Assembly (NCBI RefSeq): GCF_937910895.1
Contig: NZ_CALEMI010000169.1
Coordinates: forward strand, 1-49,744
Length of the DNA stretch: 49,744 bases
Reading direction: 5' to 3'
Source of the DNA: an uncultured Dokdonia sp.
GTDB lineage: Bacteria; Bacteroidota; Bacteroidia; Flavobacteriales; Flavobacteriaceae
The notes beneath the pieces were generated by a model that was not told the DNA's origin, searched no databases, and saw only the letters and a list, made by a program, of their open reading frames with translations. Below are positions 11,290 through 18,620 of the stretch, one piece after another. Each line of letters opens with the position of its first letter. Position 1 is the first letter of the stretch. Both the position numbers and the translations under genes were made by a program.

Positions 11290-11433
11290 ATGGATCAATT
11301 TCAAAACATACTTGTCTTTTCTATCTTTTTGATAGCTGTGGGATATTTGATCACAAAATTTGTATGGACACCTTCGTTCTTAAAAAGAAAGTCTAAAGAT
11401 GGTTGTGGGGATGGCAATTGTGGTTGTCACTAG
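11290..11433 (+). CDS. FeoB-associated Cys-rich membrane peptide
   Basis: 47 residues, below the usual ORF cut-off. It begins MDQFQNILVF, has one hydrophobic segment (about 7-25), and ends in a Cys/Gly tail, KDGCGDGNCGCH. This matches the small Cys-rich proteins often encoded after feoB; a metal-binding role for the tail is inferred. It starts 55 bases after feoB and its TAG touches the ATG of the next frame. Confidence 0.75.
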   Translation: MDQFQNILVFSIFLIAVGYLITKFVWTPSFLKRKSKDGCGDGNCGCH

Positions 11434-11664
11434 ATGGGACTTCTCTTTGTTCTTATAGGGTATATACTTGACTTTAAAAACGACAAAGAAAACTTTCTAA
11501 AAGAGTTTGCTGTAGGATGTGCTTATTTTGGCGGGAATTTTATACTAGCACTTATTCTTAAGTTTCTATTTGGAATTCCTTTTCTCTACTGTATTTTTGG
11601 ATTTGCCATAGAAATTGTACTTCTGTTTTCTATTAAAGCCTACGTGCAAAGCAAAGGTTCATAA
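11434..11664 (+). CDS. Small membrane protein of unknown function
   Basis: 76 residues, largely hydrophobic with two likely membrane segments (about 1-11 and 33-67) separated by a charged stretch (DFKNDKENF). The ATG directly abuts the stop of the FeoB-associated peptide, suggesting coupled translation at the end of the feo operon. I recognise no family. The 3' end meets that of the convergent secreted-protein gene 4 bases away. Being AT-rich and hydrophobic, it could be a chance frame. Confidence 0.5.
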   Translation: MGLLFVLIGYILDFKNDKENFLKEFAVGCAYFGGNFILALILKFLFGIPFLYCIFGFAIEIVLLFSIKAYVQSKGS

Positions 11665-11667
11665 AAT

Positions 11668-12072
11668 CTACCCTCTTATTTCTAAATAATATACGCGATC
11701 GGATATTGCCATACTTGTGTTAGGGTATGGAGAAAGTCGAACTGCTTTTATAACAGAAGTTTTTGAGGTGTATAAAACAACATCTTTTCCTAAAGCGTCA
11801 AAAATAAATTCTTTCTCTATAGGTGCTTTCCCTTTTTCTTTGATACGTACTTTGATTTTTGCTTGCCCAGCCCATACACAGTCTACATCTTTAGGACATC
11901 TAGAATCTTCAAGTACTTCAAGAAAGGTAACTTCGACTGTATTTATTTTTTGATGCATTCCTATTCCTAATTTAAATACTAAAGCATCCGCTGAAGTTGT
12001 AGGGGAAGTATTTTGTGCTTTCGCGAAAGCGCAAAAACAAATAATAGCTAAAAAAATATGCAAAGATTTCAT
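11668..12072 (-). CDS. Small secreted protein with a DSRCP...CVWAG motif
   Basis: 134 residues with a signal peptide (about 1-19), then a beta-rich domain carrying EDSRCPKDVDCVWAGQAKI. This two-Cys motif marks a conserved family of unknown function found in Bacteroidota and elsewhere. The predicted signal peptidase site (AKA before Q20) is built from the dispersed palindrome, which encodes AFAKA here. The gene converges with the feo operon and lies 48 bases upstream of the 3' end of the metal ABC operon in map order, so it may be a separate unit. Its function is unknown to me. Confidence 0.8.
   Translation of the reverse strand: MKSLHIFLAIICFCAFAKAQNTSPTTSADALVFKLGIGMHQKINTVEVTFLEVLEDSRCPKDVDCVWAGQAKIKVRIKEKGKAPIEKEFIFDALGKDVVLYTSKTSVIKAVRLSPYPNTSMAISDRVYYLEIRG
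12016..12031. repeat. Dispersed palindrome, copy 4 (in secreted-protein gene)
   Basis: TGCTTTCGCGAAAGCG; the core GCTTTCGCGAAAGC is perfect over 14 bases. On the minus strand it encodes AFAKA at the signal-peptide cleavage site. Confidence 0.9.
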
Positions 12073-12119
12073 AAAGTTGTTTATAGTATATATGACAAAA
12101 AGGATACCAAATTATAGTA

Positions 12120-13280
12120 TTAGCCTCTAAAGAGAAAGAAATCGTCTTTCATATATTCTATTTTATCATCCTTGTTGGTAACAATATACTCTAGTGCTAG
12201 GTCTGTAAATTCTTTTCCTTTAGGAGTCAATGTAACGATATTATTTGTGACCGTAATCATATTATTTTTTTGAGCTAAATCTACTACCGTTTGAGAACGT
12301 ACTTTTTGCCAGTTGATGTGTTCATTCAAGTGATTGATGTGTCGCTCACTCTTTTCTGTATGATTGTTAAGGTGTAATAAAAAGGTGAGTAAGGACACTT
12401 CGGTACGTTGTTGACGCTGTCTGTACATCACTGCAATTAATCCTTTACGAGGCGCGAAGAGATAAACCATTAAAAACACGATACCGAGTACCGTTGTCAT
12501 AGATCCAGAAATAGAGGCGTCTAATAGGTGTGCAACCCAATATCCTGCTATGGCAGAACTCACTCCAAACACTACGGATAATACTAACATCTTCTTTAAA
12601 TCTGATGTCAATAAATATGCTGTCGCTGCTGGAGCAATCATCAATGCCACGACAAGTACAGCGCCTACCGCATCAAAAGCACCTACAACAGTTACTGATG
12701 ATATGGACATTAACCCATAGTGTAAAACAACAGGTGAAAATCCTAATGCAGATGAAAGTCCTGCATCAAACGTACTTACTTTTAATTCTTTAAAAAAGGC
12801 GATTAATAATCCTATAGTAATCGTGAGAATCCCACCCATGACCCATAAGGATTTTGGTCCTACGTCTATCTCTGCTATTAAAAGACGATCAAAAGGAGCA
12901 AAGGCTAGTTCTCCTAATAAAACTGCATCTACATCTAGGTGGATATCATTGGCATTTTTAGCAATTAAAATAACACCGATACTAAATAAGGCTGGAAATA
13001 CCAATCCGATGGCAGTATCTTCTTTGACCAATCCTGTTTTTTGGATCCCTTCTACCAAAACCACTGTAATGACTCCAGTAATGGCAGCCAATAAAATAAG
13101 CCAAGGGGAATTTAAATCTTCTGTTAGAAAAAATCCTATCACAATCCCTGGCAATATAGAATGGCTGATGGCATCACTAATTAATGCCATTTTACGAAGT
13201 ACCAAAAATACGCCTGGTATCGCACATGCCATGGCAACTACTGCTGCAATTAGTTGTATTTCTATTTGTGGTGTTGACAT
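12120..13280 (-). CDS. Metal ABC transporter permease (ZnuB/MntB family) with C-terminal winged-helix-like tail
   Basis: 386 residues. The first ~270 form the multi-helix ABC-3 family permease (LRKMALISDAISHSILPGI is a family-typical segment). About 100 further residues are soluble and end in QKNNMITVTNNIVTLTPKGK, which looks like a winged-helix 'wing' as in DtxR/MarR proteins. The ATG overlaps the stop of the upstream permease by one base (TAATG), indicating coupled translation. With the second permease, the ATPase and the binding protein it completes a Mn/Zn/Fe importer. The tail is unlike classic ZnuB and could be a cytosolic metal-sensing or regulatory part; that is inference. Confidence 0.88.
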   Translation of the reverse strand: MSTPQIEIQLIAAVVAMACAIPGVFLVLRKMALISDAISHSILPGIVIGFFLTEDLNSPWLILLAAITGVITVVLVEGIQKTGLVKEDTAIGLVFPALFSIGVILIAKNANDIHLDVDAVLLGELAFAPFDRLLIAEIDVGPKSLWVMGGILTITIGLLIAFFKELKVSTFDAGLSSALGFSPVVLHYGLMSISSVTVVGAFDAVGAVLVVALMIAPAATAYLLTSDLKKMLVLSVVFGVSSAIAGYWVAHLLDASISGSMTTVLGIVFLMVYLFAPRKGLIAVMYRQRQQRTEVSLLTFLLHLNNHTEKSERHINHLNEHINWQKVRSQTVVDLAQKNNMITVTNNIVTLTPKGKEFTDLALEYIVTNKDDKIEYMKDDFFLFRG

Positions 13281-14389
13281 TATTGTTTGTATAAATTTTC
13301 GGCGGCGTTATACCCATCTTGTGTAAGTGACCATTCTTGGCCTTGTACTTTTACCCAGTTTTTTTCTTCCATTTCTTTAAGTGATGTTTTGGCAAATCCT
13401 TGGAAGTTGTTTAGTATTTTGATGGCATGCGGATGTGATATATCTTCATGGGTTTTTGCAATATCAAACATAAATTGTAATGTTTTCTGAAGTTTTAAAT
13501 CTCTTCTGTTTTGCCAAAACCGAACTTGCTTAAAGAGTACTCCTCTTCCTGGAGAAAATATAAATGAAAACAGCACAAACACCGAAGCCACCAAGACAAT
13601 AACTGGTCCTGTTGAGAGGTTGTTTTGACTCGCACTAATGGCGGTTCCCAATACGCCTGAAAATGCTCCAAAAACAGCAGCAAGAAGAATCATCACGCTG
13701 AGTCTATTTGTCCACTGTCTTGCGGCGGCGGCTGGCGCTAATAGCATCGCACTCATTAAGACCACACCCACGGTTTGAAGTCCTAAGACAATCGCGAGTA
13801 CAATAAAAAAAGTAATAAGTATGTCTATAAATCGGGTGTTAAATCCTAAGGTTTTTGTGTAATCTGCATCAAAAAGTAAGATTTTAAACTCTTTCCAAAA
13901 AAGCAATAATACAACCAAGCAAATTCCTGTTACAATTGCCATCAAGGTAACATCTTTCTCTACTAAGGTTGCTGCTTGTCCAAACAAATATTTGTCTAAT
14001 CCTGCTTGATTTGCATTGGGTTGTTTTTGAATAAATGTGAGTAATAACATTCCAAATCCAAAAAACAATGATAATACCAATCCTAAAGCGGTATCACTTT
14101 TAAGATGTGTTTTGGTGATGATCCCTCGTATCCAAAAAGTTCCTATGAGTCCGCTTACGAGGGCTCCTAATAAAAGTAAATTGGTATCCTTTGTTCCCGT
14201 AATCATAAACGCGAGTGCAATACCGGGTAATGCTGCATGAGAAATCGCATCTCCTAAAAGGCTTTGCTTACGGAGTACCGCAAAGCTTCCTAACATCCCA
14301 CAAATTGCCCCAAGAATAGCGGTGCCTAACGTAATGGTACGTAGGGTATAATCTGAAAATACTAAACTAAAATATTCTTTGAGGTCCAT
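13280..14389 (-). CDS. Metal ABC transporter permease (first of two) with C-terminal winged-helix-like tail
   Basis: 369 residues, about nine membrane helices of the ABC-3 type (LRKQSLLGDAISHAALPGIA), then a soluble tail from about residue 285 ending VKVQGQEWSLTQDGYNAAE, again wing-like. It is paralogous to the next permease in the operon; the two probably form a heterodimer in the inner membrane. It begins 35 bases after the end of the damaged four-helix-bundle gene, which separates it from the ATPase gene. Confidence 0.88.
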   Translation of the reverse strand: MDLKEYFSLVFSDYTLRTITLGTAILGAICGMLGSFAVLRKQSLLGDAISHAALPGIALAFMITGTKDTNLLLLGALVSGLIGTFWIRGIITKTHLKSDTALGLVLSLFFGFGMLLLTFIQKQPNANQAGLDKYLFGQAATLVEKDVTLMAIVTGICLVVLLLFWKEFKILLFDADYTKTLGFNTRFIDILITFFIVLAIVLGLQTVGVVLMSAMLLAPAAAARQWTNRLSVMILLAAVFGAFSGVLGTAISASQNNLSTGPVIVLVASVFVLFSFIFSPGRGVLFKQVRFWQNRRDLKLQKTLQFMFDIAKTHEDISHPHAIKILNNFQGFAKTSLKEMEEKNWVKVQGQEWSLTQDGYNAAENLYKQ

Positions 14390-14392
14390 TGT

Positions 14393-14434
14393 TTTTTTAG
14401 CTGTTGGCTGTTAGTCTTTAGCTGTTAGCTATTT
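14393..14434. repeat. TTAGCT-rich repeat, downstream side of the four-helix-bundle insertion
   Basis: TTTTTTAGCTGTTGG, TTAGTCTTTAGC and TTAGCTATTT occur in a short run at and just past the 3' end of the damaged gene. A similar TTTTTTAGCT run lies on the other side at 14811. Confidence 0.55.
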
Positions 14435-14797
14435 GTTTTTATAAATTTTTTAATTCCCTGAATCATTTTTGCTAATTCTTGAAGGTCTGCACGTGATACA
14501 TCATCTTGCTCTTTGGTAATGTATGATTGCCTTTTAGCAACAGTTGAACAAACGACACATTCTTTTAAAGAATTTAATGCAATATTTAAATATCGATTAA
14601 ATTGTGCATCTGAACTTCCTTGACCTTCTCCTATAATTTAATGATATAGACAGAGCTGCTCTTTTATATTGAGAGCTAAGACCATATAATTCTTCTTTGG
14701 GAAAATCTTTTACCAAAAGATATACTTGATCCACAAAGTCTAGTGATTTTTGGTATACACTAAGTTTTTCAAAATTAAAAGTTACTTCATCTGCCAT
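14425..14797 (-). pseudogene. Frameshifted four-helix-bundle protein (23S rRNA intervening-sequence protein family)
   Basis: The intact start gives MADEVTFNFEKLSVYQKSL and reads through AALSISLN, then runs into a stop after 66 codons. Shifting by one base near 14634-14638 (an extra T in AAATTATAGG) restores IGEGQGSSDAQFNRYLNIAL and continues to a TAA at 14425, giving a full-length protein of about 123 residues. This is the small S23/IVP-like four-helix-bundle family, found inside some 23S rRNA genes and scattered near short repeats in Bacteroidota. Here it sits between the ATPase and permease genes of a metal ABC operon. A sequencing error or programmed slippage could also explain the single-base shift. 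Confidence 0.8.
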
Positions 14798-14810
14798 ATT
14801 TTAATACTGT

Positions 14811-14852
14811 TTTTTTAGCTAAGTGCTAAAAGCTAATAGCTTTAAAACTATT
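14811..14852. repeat. TTAGCT-rich repeat, upstream side of the four-helix-bundle insertion
   Basis: TTTTTTAGCTAAGTGC, AAAAGCTAATAGCTTT and ACTATTT resemble the run at 14393-14434. The end of the repeat reaches the last codons of the ATPase gene. Confidence 0.5.
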
Positions 14853-15588
14853 TATTCACCGCCACTTTATAGTTAATCCCATACGTCTTTGTTAAATTAT
14901 CATCATTAAAAATATCTTTAACAGGACCTGTTGCTATTTTCTTAACATTTAAAAAAGTGACCCAATCAAAATACTCAGGGACGGTTTGTAAATCGTGATG
15001 CACTACGATAACGGTTTTACCCGCTTTACGGAGTTCTTTTAATATATTGATAATAGCAATTTCTGTGGTAGCATCTACTCCTTGGAAAGGTTCGTCCATA
15101 AAATAGATCGCGGCATCTTGCACTAAGGCTCTCGCCAGAAAGACACGCTGTTGCTGCCCACCACTCAACTGACTTATTTGTCTGTTTTTAAAAGGAAGCA
15201 TTCCTACTTTCTCTAAGGCTTCTAGTGATGCTTTTTTTTCTTTTTGTCCAGGACGTTTTATCCATCCTAATTTCCCATACGTTCCCATCATCACAACATC
15301 TAGCGCTGTGGTAGGAAAATCCCAATCTACACTTCCTTTTTGAGGTACATAGGCCACGAGTTTGCGTTGTTTTTCATAAGGTTTATCATAAATGGTCACA
15401 CTTCCCGCAATAGGTTCTATAATTCCTAATATGGCTTTAATCAATGTGGATTTCCCTGCGCCATTAGGTCCTACAATAGCCATCAAGACGCTTTCAGGAA
15501 TTGTTAAATCAATATCCCACAACACAGGTTTGTAATTATAAGCAACTGTTAGGTCATCTACGCGAACTGCTATTTTCCTATCTTCCAT
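14848..15588 (-). CDS. Metal ABC transporter ATP-binding protein
   Basis: 246 residues with all ABC motifs in order: Walker [10 protein letters not shown] (about 40-48), Q-loop, signature LSGGQQQR (about 140-147), Walker B AIYFMDEP and the switch histidine in VVHHDL. It powers the importer made with the two permeases downstream and the lipoprotein upstream (7-base gap). It is normal in length and sequence. Its gene end is separated from the permease genes by the damaged four-helix-bundle gene. Confidence 0.95.
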   Translation of the reverse strand: MEDRKIAVRVDDLTVAYNYKPVLWDIDLTIPESVLMAIVGPNGAGKSTLIKAILGIIEPIAGSVTIYDKPYEKQRKLVAYVPQKGSVDWDFPTTALDVVMMGTYGKLGWIKRPGQKEKKASLEALEKVGMLPFKNRQISQLSGGQQQRVFLARALVQDAAIYFMDEPFQGVDATTEIAIINILKELRKAGKTVIVVHHDLQTVPEYFDWVTFLNVKKIATGPVKDIFNDDNLTKTYGINYKVAVNK

Positions 15589-15595
15589 ACTCCTT

Positions 15596-16513
15596 TTATT
15601 TAAGCGAGTTTACGATCGTATTTACATTATACCTAAACATACCTATATACGTTCCCTCTTCAGTTCCTGCATCTCCTAAAGCATCACTATATAACGAGCC
15701 ACCTATCACCACTTCGTGATCTTTTGCTTTTACAGCGGCTTGTAATGCTTCTATGGTTCGTCTTGGTACGGAGCTTTCTACAAAAATGGCTTTTACATCA
15801 TTATCAATAATAAATTGAGAGAGTCGCTGTACATCTTGTACTCCTGCTTCTGTTGCCGTTGATAATCCTTGTAAACCAACTACGTTAAAATCATAGCTTT
15901 TTCCAAAGTAATTAAACGCATCATGCGCCGTTACCAAAATTCGTTTTTCCTTAGGTAGGGTTTCAATGATGGCTTTTACTTCCGTATCCAGTGACGTGAG
16001 TTGGGCAAGATAGGCGTTACCATTTGCTTTAAATTGTTCTGCTTGTTGGGGTAGCTTTCGCGAAAGCGTACTCACAACAACTCCTACAAACTCTTTAAAA
16101 TACTGGATATTGAACCATACATGCGGATCGTAATTTGATGCAAAATAATCAGAACCAATGAGTGTTGATTTGTCCAATTGTTCTCCTAAAGCTACTTGAG
16201 TTTTTGTAGCAGATCCCATCTTTTCAAATACCTCGACGAGCTTTCCTTCCAGATGTAACCCGTTATAAAAAATAATATCTGCATTAGAAAGTTTTGTGAC
16301 ATCACCTGCACTCGCTTTGTATAGATGCGGGTCTACCCCTGCCCCCATAAGCCCTTGTATATCTATCAAATCACCTCCTACGTTTTTGACAAGATCAGTG
16401 ATCATAGAAGTGGTCGTGACGACTTGTAATCTTTTATTTTTGGAAGCTGTTTCGTTTTTACAACTTATCACGCTTAAAGCGAAAAGAAATATGAGAATCT
16501 GTTTTATGTTCAT
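15596..16513 (-). CDS. Metal ABC transporter substrate-binding lipoprotein (ZnuA/TroA/MntA family)
   Basis: 305 residues. A lipoprotein signal ends VISC with C18 as the lipid-bearing residue. By position H63, H131, H197 and D277 are the likely metal ligands. A histidine in the third place (TAHDAFNYF) resembles zinc-type and TroA proteins rather than the Glu-containing manganese type, so zinc and manganese both remain possible. It captures metal in the periplasm for the permease/ATPase genes downstream, 7 bases away. Residues around 148-153 (STLSRK) carry a dispersed palindrome copy, and the signal peptide contains a relative of the second palindrome family. Confidence 0.92.
   Translation of the reverse strand: MNIKQILIFLFALSVISCKNETASKNKRLQVVTTTSMITDLVKNVGGDLIDIQGLMGAGVDPHLYKASAGDVTKLSNADIIFYNGLHLEGKLVEVFEKMGSATKTQVALGEQLDKSTLIGSDYFASNYDPHVWFNIQYFKEFVGVVVSTLSRKLPQQAEQFKANGNAYLAQLTSLDTEVKAIIETLPKEKRILVTAHDAFNYFGKSYDFNVVGLQGLSTATEAGVQDVQRLSQFIIDNDVKAIFVESSVPRRTIEALQAAVKAKDHEVVIGGSLYSDALGDAGTEEGTYIGMFRYNVNTIVNSLK
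16053..16068. repeat. Dispersed palindrome, copy 5 (in metal-binding lipoprotein gene)
   Basis: AGCTTTCGCGAAAGCG; the core is perfect over 14 bases, with one outer mismatch. On the minus strand it is read as TLSRK. Confidence 0.9.
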
Positions 16514-16517
16514 AAAT

Positions 16518-17312
16518 TTATTTTTTGTCTATTCTGAAACTCACACCCGCACTGAGCAAAAAGTCTTGTCCTTCTGTAATACTTTGTCCTATAGTGGCAT
16601 CTAGCTGAATAAGTGGTGCAATGGCATACGTGAGACCTGCATCCCAAAAATGATTAGCACTACTATCTTCTGGCAAATCCCCATAGAGCTCTACATAAGC
16701 ACCTAATTTATCTGTAATTGAATATCCGTAAGAGAGGGTGTAGATATACGCAAACTCAGCAGACTCACCACCTAATTGCCCTCCTAGATTATAAGCAATT
16801 CCGGAACGTTCACTCAAGGTATGGTTAAACGCAAATCTAAAATCGGCTGCTGTAAATGCAGGTTTGAAGTCAGCACTTGCTGTAAAAGGAAGAAAAATAT
16901 GTCCTATCAACCCCATTTCTGGAAACCATCCCTTTTCTTGTGCAATAGCGATTTTTGCTCCAAATAATAAGGGTGACAGTCCACTCTGTACATTATCTAA
17001 CTTATTACCATTTACCGAGCGTTGAACTTCTTCAAAATTCCACCCTACTCTCAACTCTAAATTTTTAAGAATCCCATAGCGTAATAGGGCTGTATTATAT
17101 CCAAAAACTTCTTCTTTCACTCCGTTCTCTTCAAAGGAAGTTGTAAACGCTCCTGTCTCAACTTGTAAACTACCTACAGGAACAACCGTAGGTGATTCAG
17201 TAGCATCTGGGCGATCTGTTACAAGATCAGGTATAGAAGTTGTTTGTGTCTCTTGAGCGGTTACCTTAAAACTTAGCCCTAAAAGGCAGATTATGATGAT
17301 TGACTTTTTCAA
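16518..17312 (-). CDS. Outer-membrane beta-barrel 'transporter' (phenol MetA-degradation-like family)
   Basis: 265 residues from a TTG at 17312, one base after the dtxR stop. That start gives a clean signal peptide (MKKSIIIICLLGLSFKVTAQ), whereas an ATG at 17357 would add 15 residues inside dtxR. The mature part begins near DLVTDRPDATESP and alternates polar and hydrophobic residues to an aromatic-poor end, as expected for a barrel of this family. Its place between the regulator and the metal-binding lipoprotein suggests a role at the outer membrane in the same metal import, but no substrate is shown. Confidence 0.82.
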   Translation of the reverse strand: MKKSIIIICLLGLSFKVTAQETQTTSIPDLVTDRPDATESPTVVPVGSLQVETGAFTTSFEENGVKEEVFGYNTALLRYGILKNLELRVGWNFEEVQRSVNGNKLDNVQSGLSPLLFGAKIAIAQEKGWFPEMGLIGHIFLPFTASADFKPAFTAADFRFAFNHTLSERSGIAYNLGGQLGGESAEFAYIYTLSYGYSITDKLGAYVELYGDLPEDSSANHFWDAGLTYAIAPLIQLDATIGQSITEGQDFLLSAGVSFRIDKK

Positions 17313-17313
17313 A

Positions 17314-17982
17314 TTATTGATTTTTATGTAAAACTTGGATATATAAATTTTCAGCAATTTTTTTTGAAATAAAAAATTGTTCTTCTTTAACTTGAATAAT
17401 CATAGAGCCGTCAAAAAATTCTATTCCTAGCACTTTTATTTTTGACCCAATGGCAATTTTACGCTTATCTAGATACTGCAAAAATTCTCCACTAGTCTCT
17501 CGAACGCCCACCAGAATTCCTTGCTGGTTTTTACTCATATCTGAAAGTACTTTCTTTTCTGTTTTCTTAATGTTTCCGTCTTTATCGGGTATAGGATCTC
17601 CGTGCGGGTCGTAGTCTGGGTGGTCTAAAAATTTGTCGAGACGTGTAATTAATTCTTCAGACTGAATATGCTCTAACTGCTCTGCAATCTCATGAACTTC
17701 ATCCCATTGAAAGTTGAGTTTTTCTACTAAAAAAACTTCCCAAAGCCTATGTTTACGCACTACGGCGACGGCGACGGCGACACCTTCTTTTGTAAGTGAG
17801 GTTCCTTTATATCTACGATAGGCAACGAGCTCTTTATCTGCGAGACGTTGTATCATATCTGTGGCAGATGATGCTTTGGTGTTCATCATTTGGGCAATGG
17901 CATTGGTGGCAATAGCTCCTTTTTGTTCCTGCTCTAAATGAAAGATACATTTAAGATAATTTTCTTCTGCTCTCGTATACAT
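17314..17982 (-). CDS. DtxR/MntR-family metal-dependent transcriptional regulator
   Basis: 222 residues. N-terminal winged helix (MYTRAEENYLKCIFHLEQ... with MNTKASSATDMIQRLADKEL as the recognition region), a dimerization/metal-binding middle (KHRLWEVFL, HEIAEQLEHIQSEEL, DKFLDHPDYDPHGDPIP), and a C-terminal FeoA/SH3-like domain (about 140-215). Proteins of this family repress metal importers when Mn or Fe is bound. It is the first gene of the metal ABC operon, so self-regulation of the whole unit is likely. An 18-base inverted repeat lies 43 bases upstream. Whether the metal is Mn, Fe or Zn is not decided by sequence. Confidence 0.92.
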   Translation of the reverse strand: MYTRAEENYLKCIFHLEQEQKGAIATNAIAQMMNTKASSATDMIQRLADKELVAYRRYKGTSLTKEGVAVAVAVVRKHRLWEVFLVEKLNFQWDEVHEIAEQLEHIQSEELITRLDKFLDHPDYDPHGDPIPDKDGNIKKTEKKVLSDMSKNQQGILVGVRETSGEFLQYLDKRKIAIGSKIKVLGIEFFDGSMIIQVKEEQFFISKKIAENLYIQVLHKNQ

Positions 17983-17986
17983 ACGG

Positions 17987-17994
17987 CAAAAGTA
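17987..17994 (-). promoter_or_regulatory. Bacteroidota -7 element for the metal-uptake operon
   Basis: TACTTTTG on the minus strand ends 4 bases before the regulator's ATG, so the transcript may be nearly leaderless. Confidence 0.55.
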
Positions 17995-18024
17995 AATTAA
18001 TTATGTTGGGTTATAAAAAACTTA

Positions 18025-18042
18025 TTTTAGTTGAGACTAAAA
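18025..18042 (-). promoter_or_regulatory. Candidate operator of the DtxR/MntR-type regulator
   Basis: TTTTAGT-TGAG-ACTAAAA is a perfect 7-base inverted repeat with a 4-base centre, resembling DtxR/MntR boxes in size and AT-rich arms. It lies about 30 bases upstream of the -7 element in the 69-base gap between recX and the regulator. Confidence 0.6.
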
Positions 18043-18051
18043 ATAGAATTA

Positions 18052-18531
18052 TTACGGAACTAATTCCTTTGCTTTTTCATACACCCAATCTCCTTCCCAG
18101 CCTCTATAAAGTAAATAATCGGCTAGTTTTTTTCTTTTCTTGTATTTGTCTTTTTCTTTGGAAAGTTGCTGTATACGCTTTCGCGAAAGCGTATTAAACG
18201 TGCTTATATACTCTTCTTCAGAGATTTCTAACAGCGCTGTTTTAATATTATAAGCAGAAATCTGTCGCTGTTTTAATTCTCTTACAATGCGTTGTTTTCC
18301 CCAAGATTTATGATTGAACTTTCCACGCACATAGGCTTTTGCAAAGCGTTCTTCGTTTAAAAAATTATGTTCGATCAGATGTCCTATCACGATATCTATC
18401 GCATCGGGTATCATACGCATTTCTAAGAGCTTTTTGCGTACTTCTTGATGACAACGGTCTTGGTAGACACAATAACGCTCTAGGGCACGTTTTGCCTCTT
18501 CTATGGTGTATGTTTTTATGGGTTTTAACAC
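18052..18531 (-). CDS. recX: RecX-family regulatory protein
   Basis: 159 residues with the three-helix tandem repeats of RecX: EEAKRALERYCVYQDRCHQEV, then IEHNFLNEERFAKAYVRGKFNHKSWGKQRI (split here for length, residues about 53-82), then DYLLYRGWEGDWVYE near the end. RecX binds RecA filaments and modulates recombination. Residues 114-119 (TLSRKR) are encoded by the longest perfect copy of the dispersed palindrome, 22 bases. The gene lies between rng and the metal-uptake operon, all on the same strand, and is separated from rng by a terminator. Confidence 0.9.
   Translation of the reverse strand: MLKPIKTYTIEEAKRALERYCVYQDRCHQEVRKKLLEMRMIPDAIDIVIGHLIEHNFLNEERFAKAYVRGKFNHKSWGKQRIVRELKQRQISAYNIKTALLEISEEEYISTFNTLSRKRIQQLSKEKDKYKKRKKLADYLLYRGWEGDWVYEKAKELVP
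18173..18194. repeat. Dispersed palindrome, copy 6 (in recX), longest copy
   Basis: TACGCTTTCGCGAAAGCGTA with one further matching pair at each end, a 22-base perfect palindrome read as TLSRKR. Confidence 0.92.
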
Positions 18532-18580
18532 GGGATAAAGTTACTATTTACTTTCCTATTACAGCTTCATTTTTAAGCAC

Positions 18581-18613
18581 AAAAAAACCCCGTTCCTTTT
18601 CAGGAACGGGGTT
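18581..18613 (-). terminator. Intrinsic terminator after rng
   Basis: ACCCCGTTCC at 18587-18596 pairs with GGAACGGGGT at 18603-18612 around a 6-base loop. On the minus strand a T-run (18587-18581) follows, 8 bases past the rng stop. Confidence 0.9.
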
Positions 18614-18620
18614 TTAAATT

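Noticed and set aside
18003-18197. A plus-strand frame covering the regulator's operator and the recX end
   Set aside because: Antisense to recX and includes the inverted repeat; no homology sense.
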